Shown here piece by piece: positions 47,494-57,938 of a stretch of DNA of 64,000 nt (its first letter is position 1; each line of letters starts with the position of its first letter). The DNA is from Pestalotiopsis fici W106-1 (Eukaryota; Ascomycota; Sordariomycetes; Amphisphaeriales; Sporocadaceae). A model generated the notes under the pieces. It searched no databases and was not told where the DNA came from. It saw only the letters and a list, made by a program, of their open reading frames with translations. The DNA lies in assembly GCF_000516985.1 (NCBI RefSeq), contig NW_006917097.1, positions 558,001-622,000 on the forward strand, read 5' to 3'. A program made the translations under genes and the position numbers.

Positions 47494-47951
47494 CAGAGAC
47501 CGGACTTTTATATCCGTGCCAACCCTGTTTTACACCAAAAGTCACCATATTCAAGTGTTTACCAATAACCTGAAAAAAATCGTAAAATTAAGCTAGAACC
47601 AATAATCTATTTATATTTAATAGAAGAGCATTTTATATTATTTGATCTTTTTATTCTATTTTTTTTTAAAAAATTAGAAAAATTGTGAAAATTGAACGAT
47701 GGTTAAAAATACGCTAATTTTGGTGGGGAAACCATAATTTTTCCTATTTAGCTTAATATATATTGCTATATTATCGTATACATTATATAAAAATAAAAAA
47801 AAAGTCTGAAAGTAGTAAAAGTTAGTAATTTATTTTTTATTTTAGCTATTTACGGATTTTTTCTATTTTTCCTGGGATATAGGTACGGGAGTGAATATAG
47901 TGACTTTTGGTGGGAAATAGGCCGTGCACGCATATAAAGTTCCGGTCATTG
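47494..47951. mobile_element. degenerate MITE-like element with TA target duplication
   Basis: The first 60 nt (47494-47553) and the reverse complement of the last 60 nt (47951-47892) align without gaps at about 47 of 60 positions, including the block ACCAAAAGTCAC. The similarity seems to go on inward with small gaps. TA dinucleotides flank both ends (47492-47493 and 47952-47953), as for Tc1/mariner-class insertions. The interior (about 47555-47870) is extremely AT-rich with no open frame for a transposase, so the element would be non-autonomous and possibly altered by repeat-induced point mutation. Exact ends are my estimate; the inverted repeat itself is clear. Confidence 0.7.
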
Positions 47952-50347
47952 TAGTTGTGTCTATTTGGACACAGAGCACTAACGTAACCGTTCAATGACT
48001 ACCACTGGTATCCCGAAGTGAGCATGCTCGAGTCGGACTAAAGTGTGTAGGTTTTTAGGTAAGCTGCTACGGTCAACCAGATGATCTATCGTCGGGGCTC
48101 AGCCGAGCACTACATTACTTGATGCGTAGTTGTGTAGGTAATGCCCAATAGGGCAATAGATGACAAGGAAAGCCAGGCCCACTGGGTTAGCCAGGGATCA
48201 GGGTCTTGAAAAGGGCAAATAAAAATCACCAACTTGCCAAGGAAGAAAAACACAGCAACAAGAAGAAAAAGCCTCAGTTGCTTAGGCAGTATTGACTAAG
48301 ATGTATTTTCAATGTCTAGAACGTCCCTTGGAAGCGCTGAGATCAGCGGTGGGCCAGTGTTTGAAATGCTCCTTCACTCCTCGTCAAATAGAATTGATCA
48401 TCGTTGCCCATAATCCCATAACCCATGGTCCATATTTCATACTGCTACTTACCTACTCGGCAACTCGGAGCTCAAACGGTCCAATACCTTGCAACTTGTT
48501 ATTCGAATCGTGGTCGGAGCCGGAACCGAAATCACCTATAATTTCTTGCGTCGCACCTTGTCTCTGCCCGCGGGCTTCATCAAAAGGTAAATGCTTCTTT
48601 CTTTGATAGGTCAATGCCCGGCTGTATGTTTTCCGGCTCATGTCCAACACGTAACTCGTACATCTGGGTGTCAATTTCACGAGGTTACGGCGCTAAACAA
48701 AAGCCTCCGTGGTTGCCAGAGAAGGGAGAATGCTGGGGGGGCTTGGCTGCTGACTACTCGGCATTCGCACAGGTTGGCCGATAGAAAGAGACAAAAACTG
48801 CCGACGAATACCCTGGAAATTTTCTGGCATCGCTTGATATTTTCCAGGTCCTGATTTCGTTTACACTTCCATCTTGAGACAGTACATTGTGTCATTCATG
48901 ACCTGGTCAGTCGAGCGAACCAGATGACCGGTAAATTTGGTTTTTTAATGGACCAAGGATGCAATACCTCTTCTTCTTCTAGTCTGAAAGAACTTGACTC
49001 GAGCTTCTACCACTAAATTGCACTAAAACATAGCAAAGACGAGGAGTTGAACAAAGCCCTTCAGCCCTCCTAGATCGAAAATCCTCTGCCCACATAGACT
49101 GATAGACGGCTAGTCAGGTTGTTTAGGACCACCCACCGGCCCTTTCTGGGAGTTGAAAGGGTCGAAGGGAGGGCGATCGGGCAGCGTCCTACCGGCCCGC
49201 AATCGTGGGCGGTGGCCCCCCTTGGTGTCCTCGGGCGGAGAATACTCCAAAACGAACTGGAGCAGTGGATCCCGACAAGGGTCGCGGAGTCCGGGAAGAA
49301 CCATGGGAAGTGAGGGGAGGAGGGCGCCGGAACAAGGAAAAAGAACGTTAGTGGTATCGTGATGGGCGATCGATGCCTCTACTCCAGCATATTCCTCCTC
49401 TTGCATCTGGATGATGAGCCCCATAAGGTAATATCGCAAGGCAAGCGAATAGTAGTAGTAAATACATATGGAGGAGGGTTCCATTGAATCATGCTTGTCA
49501 TCCAGAGCCCCAGAGAATATGTGCAGTGAGAGATTATCAGACTTATTACATTTACCACTCGCATGTGCCAGAAGATTACTCGTAACATGCTAGGTAAGAA
49601 TGGCATGACTATCCAGCGTTTCATTTCTTACCTACGATATACACTACGTACCGAGTACACTACCCAAGAAACTTGGTACAGCACTCAGAAAAAATGTAGC
49701 CTAGTCCCTGAACGACAAGAACGAGTATATGCACCCGATCCATGCACCCTGGCCTTGGCAACGGCCTTGTAAAATAAAGCAGATGATGATTGGAGAGAGC
49801 AAAACGGGCGTCTCACGTACAGTATACTAGGTTAGTGTAGTGTACACTATGTACGTATGTATGGGATGGCTTGCTTGCACTCTGTATGAGTATTTCGTCA
49901 CCAGTCTCTTCCTCAGGGGTCCGCTGATGTGATCATCATTGATAATGGACCCGCGAAGCCATTACGGTGCCACAAAGAGCAGCTTGTCCGTTGGTCTGCG
50001 GGCTGCCAGAGCTGCATTGTGTAACAGGGGTTTTGCTGGGTGAGTATAATTCTCCATTTGAAATGAGTTCCTAGACAAGTTAGGTATGGGTTGAACCATT
50101 TTACGTCTGGGCCTCCTCGGCATGAACTGGATGGACCTCGCAATCCCCCCGGCCCGATAAAGTATGTGATTGTCGCATCGAATCATGGTACAACCATCCT
50201 AATCGTACTCGTGCGACTGGCTGGTTGTTGTCGTTCAATGCCCACCCCCAACCTAATTCAACTTTCTTAAGAAGTTGAGGGGGGAAACAAAACATTGGAA
50301 CTTTTCGACTTGCCTGACTCAGTTGTCGTGGTAATTTCGAGTACGTG
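47952..50347. other. gene-poor region right of the inverted-repeat element
   Basis: 2.4 kb to the P450 start. Frames such as 49110-49484 (-) and 48292-48606 (+) carry no motifs. A 12-bp palindrome TAGTGTACACTA lies at 49838-49849. The last few hundred bases should hold the P450 promoter. Confidence 0.5.
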
Positions 50348-52012
50348 ATGGCGTTGCTCAGTGTAAACAACTTTGCCCTGCTGGGCCTGGCGTATATCAC
50401 CTTCAAGATTGTGTACCAAGTCGTGTACTACCGCTTCTTTCACCCTCTGGCCAAGTTTCCTGGACCTTTCTGGGGCAGCGTAACGCGGCTCTGGATCGCC
50501 TACCACAATGTCAAAGCAGACGAGCCCGAGGTCGTGAGGGCTTTGCACCAGAAGTATGGTAAGTATACTCATGGAAAGCTTCCTAAGAGGAATAGGAAAG
50601 TATTTAGAGACAGTCGCTGACCGAGGAATGACAAAAATGTGTAGGCCCAATCATTCGCATCACGCCCACGATGCTCATCGTGAGCGATGCGACCAAGCTG
50701 CCCGACATTTACAACCGCAATGCCAACAAGTCCAAGCACTACATCACGGGCAGCTTTGGCGAGACAGAGTCCATGTTCAACATGCAGGACCACAAGGTCC
50801 ACGCCTACTTTCGCAAGATCGCCGCGGGACCGTACGCCTTTTCCAACATTAAGAGGATGGAGCCGCTCCTCGACAGCAACATTGAAAAGTGGCTCGGTAA
50901 GCTCGATACGCTCTTCGCGTCAGACGGCAAGTCGTTTGACTTTTCGCCCTGGGCCGTTTATATGGCCTACGACATCATCTCCGAGGTTGGCTTTGGCGCA
51001 CCCTTTGGCTTCATTGAGCAGGCCAAGGACGTTGAGGGTCTGATCCAGGGCTTCCACGACGGTCTGGTCCCCTTTGGTCTGATGGCGCGCCTCTACCCCT
51101 TCACCAACTGGATGAAGAGCACCTTTTTGGGCAAATACATGGTGGCATCTCCCGAGCAGGAATCTGGCATCGGCACATTGATGCGCTTCCGCGACAAGCT
51201 CATTAAGCAGCGATACGAGGATATCGAGGCGGGAAAGACGGATGGACGAATCGATCTTCTGCAGGTGTAAGTTGGCGGACACGTATCAGCGCACATGGCA
51301 TCAGATCAATCGACTAATGAAATCCAATATCAGGTTCATCGAGGCACGAGACGACAAAGGCCAACCCCTAGACCTCGACTACATCAAGGCTGAGATTCTG
51401 CTGGTTCTCCTCGCCGGAGCCGACACGACGGGCACGGCGTTCCAAGCATTCATGAAGCAGGTCATGTCGCGGCCGGACGTGTACGAGAAGATGATGGCCG
51501 AGATTGACGGAGCGACGCGGGCCAAGAAGCTATCGGCTATGCCGCAGTACGAAGAAGTGCTGGAGCATTGCCCCTACTACATTGCGTGCGTGCGCGAGGC
51601 CATGCGTCTCAACCCGTCGGCGCCCAACATCTTCCCACGCCTCGCCCCCAAGGGCGGCCTCAACTTGTTTGGCAAGTTCGTGCCCGAGGGCGCCGAGGTA
51701 ACTTGCAACCCCTGGATCGTCCACCGCGACCCCAACATTTACGGCGCCGACGCCGACGAGTATCGCCCCGAGCGTTGGCTCGATGCCGAAAAGGCCAAGG
51801 AGTTCAACAAGTACTCCATGACCTATGGCTACGGCGCACGCGTCTGTCTGGGTCGCGATATTGCAAACATGGAACTGTACAAGGCGCCTCTGCAATTCTT
51901 CCGCACTTTCAAGCCAACCATTGTCAAGCCGGGAACGTACATTTACAAAGGTGGCATTTCTTATTTCGAGGACATGGAGATTTCCATTGAAAGGAGGGCC
52001 CAAGTTGTCTAG
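50348..52012 (+). CDS. cytochrome P450 monooxygenase (pisatin demethylase-like class)
   Basis: Three exons, 50348-50558, 50645-51266 and 51334-52012, give 503 aa. Introns are 86 nt (GTAAGT...GTAG) and 67 nt (GTAAGT...TCAG). An N-terminal membrane helix ([18 protein letters not shown]) anchors it to the endoplasmic reticulum and is followed by the Pro hinge FPGPFWG. P450 signatures: I-helix AGADTTGT, K-helix EAMR (ExxR), EYRPERW, and the haem ligand loop [10 protein letters not shown] with the axial Cys. The sequence [20 protein letters not shown] resembles the pisatin demethylase/benzoate hydroxylase-like group. Substrate unknown. There is no adjacent backbone biosynthetic gene, so it is a stand-alone P450 or part of a simple detoxification function. 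It converges on the MTA phosphorylase gene. Confidence 0.93.
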
Positions 52013-52235
52013 GCGCAACGTGGTTTTGGTTGTATATATCTCTGATCTTTTAACATTGGCAGTGTGATATCCAAAAATAACAATGATTCTGTTCTTTTTC
52101 ATTAGGTATACTTGCTCAATTCCGTAATGTCGTGGTATCTGAAGTGGAGACATGTGGTATCTGTGTATACTCTAATTTCTAAAATTGGTCATGATTCCTT
52201 ATTTATCGTTATGGTTGCTGTTGCAGAATGATTTC

Positions 52236-53450
52236 CTAGTTCAAAAAGTTGGGGAACAGGTATTCGGCCCTCTTGAGAGCCTCTGGGTTCCGGCCTTCGG
52301 GCTTGGTCATGAAGGACACAGCGTTCTTGCTCTGGCCCTCCCAGTGCTTGGCAGTGACAAGGTCGCTGTTCTCTTGCTTGGAAAGCTCGTCGAGCACGGC
52401 GCCGACCAGGCGCTTGGCGTTCTCGCCGTTGGTGTTCATGTAGTGGAAGACCATGGAGACGTCCACATCCTCGCTAGTGTGCCAGCAGTCATAATCGGTG
52501 GCCATGCAGATCATCTGGTAAGCCATCTCGGCCTCACGAGCGAGCTTGGCCTCGGGAAGAGCCGACATGTTGATGACGGAACCGCCCCAGGACCGGTACA
52601 TGTTGGACTCGGCGCGGGTGGAGAACTGAGGTCCCTCTGTAATTCAAAGATTAGCGATCCAATTTGATGTGTGATGTGGAAAGTAAGAGGTGTGGCAGTA
52701 CGGAGAGGCGAGCAAAGACATACCCATGCAGATTACCGTTCCCTTGTCGTGCAACCTCACACCATCGCCCTGCATGGCGGCTGCGCACTTCTTGACGACA
52801 TCCACAATCTTGCTGTCAAAGGGGTCGCCAAAGGGAACGTGGCCAACGAGACCGCCCTCGAAGAAGGTGAAGGGGCGGATGCCCTTGGTGCGGTCAATGA
52901 TCTGGTCGGGAACCACAAAGTCCATGGGCTTGATCTCTTCCTGAAGGGAACCGACGGCGCTGAAGGCAATGACGCAGCGCACACCAATGTGTCTCAGGGC
53001 GGCGATGTTGGCGCGGGTGGGCACCTCGTGCGGCGCATACTGGTGGTGGGCGCCATGACGGGCGAGGAAGGCGATGGGGACGCCGTTGTGCTCGAGAATG
53101 AGGATCGGGGCCGAAGGCTTGCCCCAAGGCGTCTCTGGGTTCAGCTGTGCGATCGGGGTGTAGCCATCGATCTTGTAGAGGCCAGTACCGCCAATGACGG
53201 CAATGTGGACCGGTCCTATCGATTAGACATGGTCAGGATTCTTTTCTTTTGAGGTCATTCATCTCGGGTTGTTGCGCCGTGGGCGAAGAAGTCGAGGTTG
53301 ACTGAAAGAATGAAAGCAAGATCGCGATTCGCAAATGATGTCGCGATGGCGGGGTAGTCGCAAAAAAGATGTAGGAAAAAAAATCTTTGGAGGGGCAGAC
53401 ACGGGATGCAGATCAAACTCACGGTCGAAGGTCTCAGGAAGGGACGTCAT
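52236..53450 (-). CDS. MEU1: S-methyl-5'-thioadenosine phosphorylase (methionine salvage)
   Basis: Three exons, 53450-53423, 53215-52724 and 52636-52236, give 306 aa. Introns are 207 nt (GTGAGT...GATAG) and 86 nt (GTATGT...TACAG). Joined, the protein reads FDRPVHIAVIGGTGLYKIDGY at the start. Purine phosphorylase motifs: GGTGLY, the phosphate-site stretch LARHGAHHQYAPHEVPTRANI, EGPQFSTRAESNMYR (across the second intron), INMSALPEAKLAREAEM and the base-binding ATDYDCWH. It splits methylthioadenosine into adenine and methylthioribose-1-phosphate, recycling the by-product of polyamine synthesis, in the cytosol. Length matches eukaryotic MTAPs. Confidence 0.96.
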
Positions 53451-54025
53451 GATGGCAATATATAAAACCTCGAGAGCAATAGAATGCAACAAGATACAAG
53501 TAAACGAGAAATAAATTAGACAGGGAAAAAAAAGTGGTAGACTTGTAATCGGGTAGCAATCGATTTTGAGGTGAAGACATCGAACGCGACTAGACCCCTG
53601 CGATTCACCACACCTAATAACGGTACCTACATCCACTACCTAGGACCCCGCGGTCATGGTCGTGGTGGAGGGGCAGGCCTAGAGTCAGTCCAACGATGCC
53701 GGTTGGTCAGCGAACGGCAGGCCAAAGATGACGCACGTTTCGTTATTCAGTACTAGATAGGCAATTTTTAGTAGTGTATAATCGTCTCATTCAATTAATC
53801 CATAACTCAATAATAACTCAGTGAATCATCACCAGCGCCAAGATGGAATTTTACAAGTCTTGCTTTACCCTTCATTTCCGATTCCAACATGAATTCTTCA
53901 CCAACCTAAAACCCAAACTATTCATCACAAGTCCAATTCTCATAAGCTGTCACTTGTGATTGACGGCAACTGGCCAATCATGTTTGGTTATTATGTTCTC
54001 CTTATTTAGCTATATGAGGATTGAT
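53451..54025. other. intergenic, MTA phosphorylase promoter and aldolase 3' flank
   Basis: 575 bp, AT-leaning towards 53760-54020. No coding feature recognised. Confidence 0.5.
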
Positions 54026-54952
54026 CTAGGCAACCTTTTTTAATGATGCCGACGAGATGGCGGAGTGAATCTCTGCCTCGGCTCCATCTGGCAGAGGCAA
54101 CAAAGGTGACCTAACTGTTGCGTGCTCCAAGATTCCCCTGGCCACCAGCGCGTGCTTCAGAGCAACGGTGCCTTCCATGTGTGAGCCGCGGTGATACACT
54201 GACTTGGTGACTGGCAGCAGCTGGTCGTGGATACTCCTCGCCTTGGCGTAGTCCTTGGCCTTGCCCGCCTTGATCATCTCGATCAGGGGCTCCGGCGCAA
54301 TGTTGCCGTATCCAACCAGCATACCGTCGACGTCGAATGCCGTGTGGAGGAGATACTCATCGTGACACGTGAGAATCTGCAGGTCTGGACGTTGCTGCCG
54401 GATGACGGGGATCTCCGTGTCCCACCGGCGCATGTTGCGGACGCCGTTCTTCATGGCGAACACGCCGGGCAGGGCCGAAATGTCGAGCATGGTCTGTAGA
54501 CTATATGTGCACTTGGTGTTGTCTGGGTACTGGAAGAGGATCAGAGGCAAGCCCGAGATCTCATACACCCGCTTGTAGCGATCTTGCGGCGCACCCGGTT
54601 GGTAGCCAAAACGGAGCCATCCGTGCGAAGGATACAGGAGACCGGCAGATGCGCCGGCCTCCTTGGCCCGCTTTGCCTCGAAGCCGGCGACTTCGGTACC
54701 CTCTTGAGTGATACCGGCAATGATGGGGATCTTGTTGTCGACAGACTTGACAAACGCCTTGATGACTTCCAACTGCTCGTCTGCAGTCAGGAAAGTTCCC
54801 TCGCCAGCATGGCCTAGCACGACGAGTCCCTTGACTCCATCGATGCTACCGAGCCACGATCCCAACCGTTGAATGGCAGCATAGTCAACTGAGCCGTCCT
54901 TGTTGAACGGGGTGACGGGAGCAGGGGTAAGTCCGCGGAGATCGAGAGCCAT
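54026..54952 (-). CDS. dihydrodipicolinate synthase family aldolase
   Basis: One exon of 308 aa starting MALDLRGLTPAPVTPF. The frame is open 41 codons further upstream, but that part is not family-like. DHDPS/N-acetylneuraminate lyase features: TPAPVTPFNKDGSVDY, a pyruvate-binding loop GHAGEG (GTTGE in DHDPS), IIAGITQEGT, the catalytic Tyr in LFQYP and the Schiff-base Lys in AMKNG (residue 168). Fungi do not make lysine by the diaminopimelate route, so a catabolic role is expected, for example cleavage of 2-keto-3-deoxy sugar acids or hydroxy-oxoglutarate type acids to pyruvate. No signal peptide. It is divergent from an MFS transporter, and both promoters share CCGGATTT sites with a nearby regulator gene. 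Confidence 0.92.
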   Translation of the reverse strand: MALDLRGLTPAPVTPFNKDGSVDYAAIQRLGSWLGSIDGVKGLVVLGHAGEGTFLTADEQLEVIKAFVKSVDNKIPIIAGITQEGTEVAGFEAKRAKEAGASAGLLYPSHGWLRFGYQPGAPQDRYKRVYEISGLPLILFQYPDNTKCTYSLQTMLDISALPGVFAMKNGVRNMRRWDTEIPVIRQQRPDLQILTCHDEYLLHTAFDVDGMLVGYGNIAPEPLIEMIKAGKAKDYAKARSIHDQLLPVTKSVYHRGSHMEGTVALKHALVARGILEHATVRSPLLPLPDGAEAEIHSAISSASLKKVA

Positions 54953-55146
54953 CTTGTCTTGTAAAAATTGTATAATGTTTTGAGATTGAGGGAGTGTTTG
55001 CCAATGTCTTTGATGAAGGAATGGATAACTGGAGTTGATTGTTCTGTAGACAAATTTCGTTTTCGATGCTGCCAATGGCCTCTGTTATATGCTTTTTCAA
55101 GATACCTTCGAGCTACCCCGTGAAGCTTCTCCAGAACTATAGATCC

Positions 55147-55154
55147 CCGGATTT
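55147..55154 (+). promoter_or_regulatory. putative zinc-cluster regulator site CCGGATTT
   Basis: Octamer shared with the regulator gene's promoter, about 195 bp upstream of the aldolase start. Binding is inferred. Confidence 0.4.
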
Positions 55155-55417
55155 GTAACTCGCACTTACTCCACACGCCAATATGTATAGTATTAAAGCA
55201 TGGGTTTTCCTTCGCGGCATTGCATCTCCCCGCAAAACTTGTCCGGGAATCCGTATGACACGCGTGGATCGACTATAGCATTGGTCATGGACCCATGTGT
55301 GTGAGATATTCCAAGTCCGGAAACCGTTGAGCTCGACGCGACCATTTGGTTGGATGACACGCTTGATCATGACACCATAAGAGCGCTCGTCCCCACCACC
55401 CGCTTCTCAGCCCAAAC

Positions 55418-55442
55418 AAATCCGGGTTTCCGCGAATCCGGA
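55418..55442 (+). promoter_or_regulatory. putative regulator site, tandem AATCCGG
   Basis: AAATCCGG at 55418-55425 and AATCCGGA ending at 55442 form a direct repeat with a TTTCCGCG between them. It lies mid-way between the divergent starts. Binding is inferred. Confidence 0.42.
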
Positions 55443-55549
55443 GAGACGCTCGGGACACTCGAACGAGATTTTCTCCCGCCTGTGATTCGATCATCTTTCA
55501 GCTTGGATATGTGGTGTTCCACCCAGCGGACTAGCACAGCACCCGTACC

Positions 55550-55557
55550 CCGGATTT
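55550..55557 (+). promoter_or_regulatory. putative zinc-cluster regulator site CCGGATTT
   Basis: Third copy of the octamer, about 255 bp upstream of the transporter start. Binding is inferred. Confidence 0.4.
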
Positions 55558-55810
55558 GCATTCGGTATGGTTCAAAATTCCTCTCACTTACCCCAGATTA
55601 TCACTTCCCCATCTTTCTTGGCGGAGCTAGACCATACTGGCAGCACTCCTTGCCTTGGCCCAATGTTGTTGGCCCAACGTTGGCGCAGTATTAGTCCAGC
55701 GCTGGATATAAAGAACTCGAGATGTCTTGAGGCATGATGGAGCAAGGCCAGGGAAATACACTGAGCTTTATCACTGTTTCCACTGCAATAATAGTGCAAC
55801 GCTTTTCGAT

Positions 55811-57595
55811 ATGTCGTCAGAAATCACTTACAATCTTGAACAACCAGACAAGGCCGAAGCGGTACATGTGGAAAAGGGGCAGATCATGGCCCATGGTCTC
55901 AGTGCCGAAGATGCCCATTTCCTCGAGACCTACCCATTGAAGAAGCAAGAAAAGGCAATCAGGAAAGTTGACGTGAGTTTTATAGCACAATAACCCGATG
56001 CTCTATGTTGTGAGACTGACAAGAATTTCTCTCTCTAGTTTCGTCTGATACCAATGCTTCTCTTCCTCTACCTCATCACCTACCTCGACAAGACAAACAT
56101 CGGTATTTTGCCTCGTAATCACTTGACGTCGACGGCAAAGAAATAATAAATTTTATCATAGGCAACGCCAAGATCGAAGGGCTATTGACTGATCTCCACA
56201 TGACTGGAGACCAATACAATATTGCGCTATCCATCTTCTTCGTACCCTACATCCTCGCCGAAGTTCCAAGCAACATGATCTTGGAAAAATTCAAGAGACC
56301 TTCAATGTACATCGGGATACTGGTCCTGGGTTGGGGAATCATCATGACATTGACTGGCCTCGTCCAAAATTTTGGTGGCCTCTGTGCTGTTAGAGCTTTT
56401 CTCGGACTGTTTGAGTAAGCGACCTGGCATTTCTTTACTCTCTGGTTCCTTTGGCTTACCCCTGATGTAAAGGGCTGGCTTCTTCCCCGGAGCAATCCTT
56501 CTTGTATCGAAATGGTACATGCCCGACGAAACACAAGCTCGTATCGCTCTACTATATTCCTCAGCTGCTTCAGGCGGAGCCTTTTCTGGGTTGCTTGCCT
56601 TTGGGATCTCGAAGATGAACGGTTATGCTGGACTCGCCGGATGGAGATGGGTCAGTTACACAACTCACATAACAAGCCTGTCTTATGGTTTCCGACTAAC
56701 AAGATGCGTGTAGATTTTTATCATCGAAGGACTACTCACGGTAGTGATGGGAGTGCTCTGCTTTGTGCTACTCATCGATACTCCTGCCCTGTCGGGTCGA
56801 TGGCTCGAGCCTGACGAGATTCGATTCCTGGAACTGCGCCAGGCCGCGCGGCAGATACAAACTCCCGCCGTCAAGGGAAAGGGGCACTTCAACAAGGACG
56901 CACTGATAGCAGTCATTTGTGACTGGAAGATGTACCTCTTGATCCTCGGCAGCTGGTCCAATGCCGTGCCCAACTACGCCATGAAGTTCACAATGCCGAC
57001 CATTGTAAAGTCCATGGGCTTCACCTCGGCCAATGCCCAGCTCCTGACCATTCCGCCCTATGCGTGCGGCGCCATATCCGCGTACGTCATCTCCGTCCTG
57101 GCCGACAAGTGCCGGTGGCGTATGCCGTTTATTGTCGGCCCGCAGGTGTTACTGGTTGTTGCCTTTGCCATTCTCTTCTCCAAGGCGGCAGAGATTGCCA
57201 ACAACATTGCCCTTTGCTACTTTGCCGTCTGCCTCGCCTGTAATGGCATGTATCCCATCTTCCCGGGCGTCAACGCCTGGAATATTGCCAACACTGCTGG
57301 CGCCACAAAGCGAGCCATTAGTATCGGGTACTTGGTTTGTGCCGGCAATATCGGCGGGGTTATTGGTAGCTACATCTACATAGAAAGCGAGGCTCCGAGG
57401 TATCCTACCGGGTACGGCAACTCGCTTGCGTTTGGATCAGCGGGTATTCTTGCCATGCTTGTCTTGGAATTCTTGCTTTGGACGTCCAACAAGAAGAATG
57501 CTCGCATGAGCGAGGAAGCCATTCGGGAGCAATACAGCGCGGAGCAACTAGAGAAGATGGGAGATCGTAGTCCACTCTACAGATACAGGCTATAA
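55811..57595 (+). CDS. MFS transporter, Dal5/anion:cation symporter type
   Basis: Five exons, 55811-55972, 56039-56102, 56162-56414, 56473-56650 and 56714-57595, give 512 aa. The four introns are 58-66 nt. Family features of fungal allantoate/nicotinate/sugar-acid permeases: the first helix FRLIPMLLFLYLITYLDKTNIGNAKI, split by an intron at the conserved DKTNIGNA, then YNIALSIFFVPYILAEVPSN, RAFLGLFEAGFFPG, WYMPDETQARIALLYSSAA, and an IFIIEGLLT helix. There are about 12 membrane helices with a long cytosolic loop between helices 6 and 7. Substrate by family: small organic anions by proton symport. Given its aldolase and regulator neighbours, uptake of a sugar acid or related anion is a reasonable inference. 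Confidence 0.95.
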
Positions 57596-57938
57596 ACGGT
57601 GGTAAATATACAATGTGCAAATAGATACCCATATAACAAAAGTCTAGACCCTTGACTTCACCATATTATATATAACGCCATGCGGTGGCAAATGATCGGT
57701 AACAGACATGAAGGACAGTCGAGTCCGCCTAGATGTCACCTGAATCTCCTCAATTTCGAGCTTCAAATGAGACAACAACTTTTCCTGCGCTACCCAAAAT
57801 ACAAAAGGTTTTAGATGGCGATAAACCACAGACTTGAATGTAGTCACAGTCTGAATATACTCTGTATATATATATATATGAATATATCCACAGAAATTAA
57901 CCGTTAAAACAAACATTGATTTCGAAGCTGTGATAGAT
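57596..57938. other. convergent 3' flanks of transporter and regulator genes
   Basis: 343 bp, AT-rich with a short (TA) tract near 57862-57878. Nothing else recognised. Confidence 0.5.

Larger units (their letters stand above)
54953..55810. promoter_or_regulatory. shared divergent promoter of aldolase and transporter genes
   Basis: 860 bp with no coding signal. It is rich in CCGG-centred motifs: CCGGATTT at 55147-55154 and 55550-55557, its reverse complement at 55418-55425, plus TCCGG near 55242, 55316 and 55437. These are plausible binding sites for a Zn2Cys6 regulator. Confidence 0.55.

Noticed and set aside
50348..53450. P450 plus MTA phosphorylase as a secondary-metabolite cluster
   Set aside because: There is no polyketide synthase, peptide synthetase, terpene cyclase or other backbone enzyme nearby, and MTA phosphorylase is a housekeeping gene.
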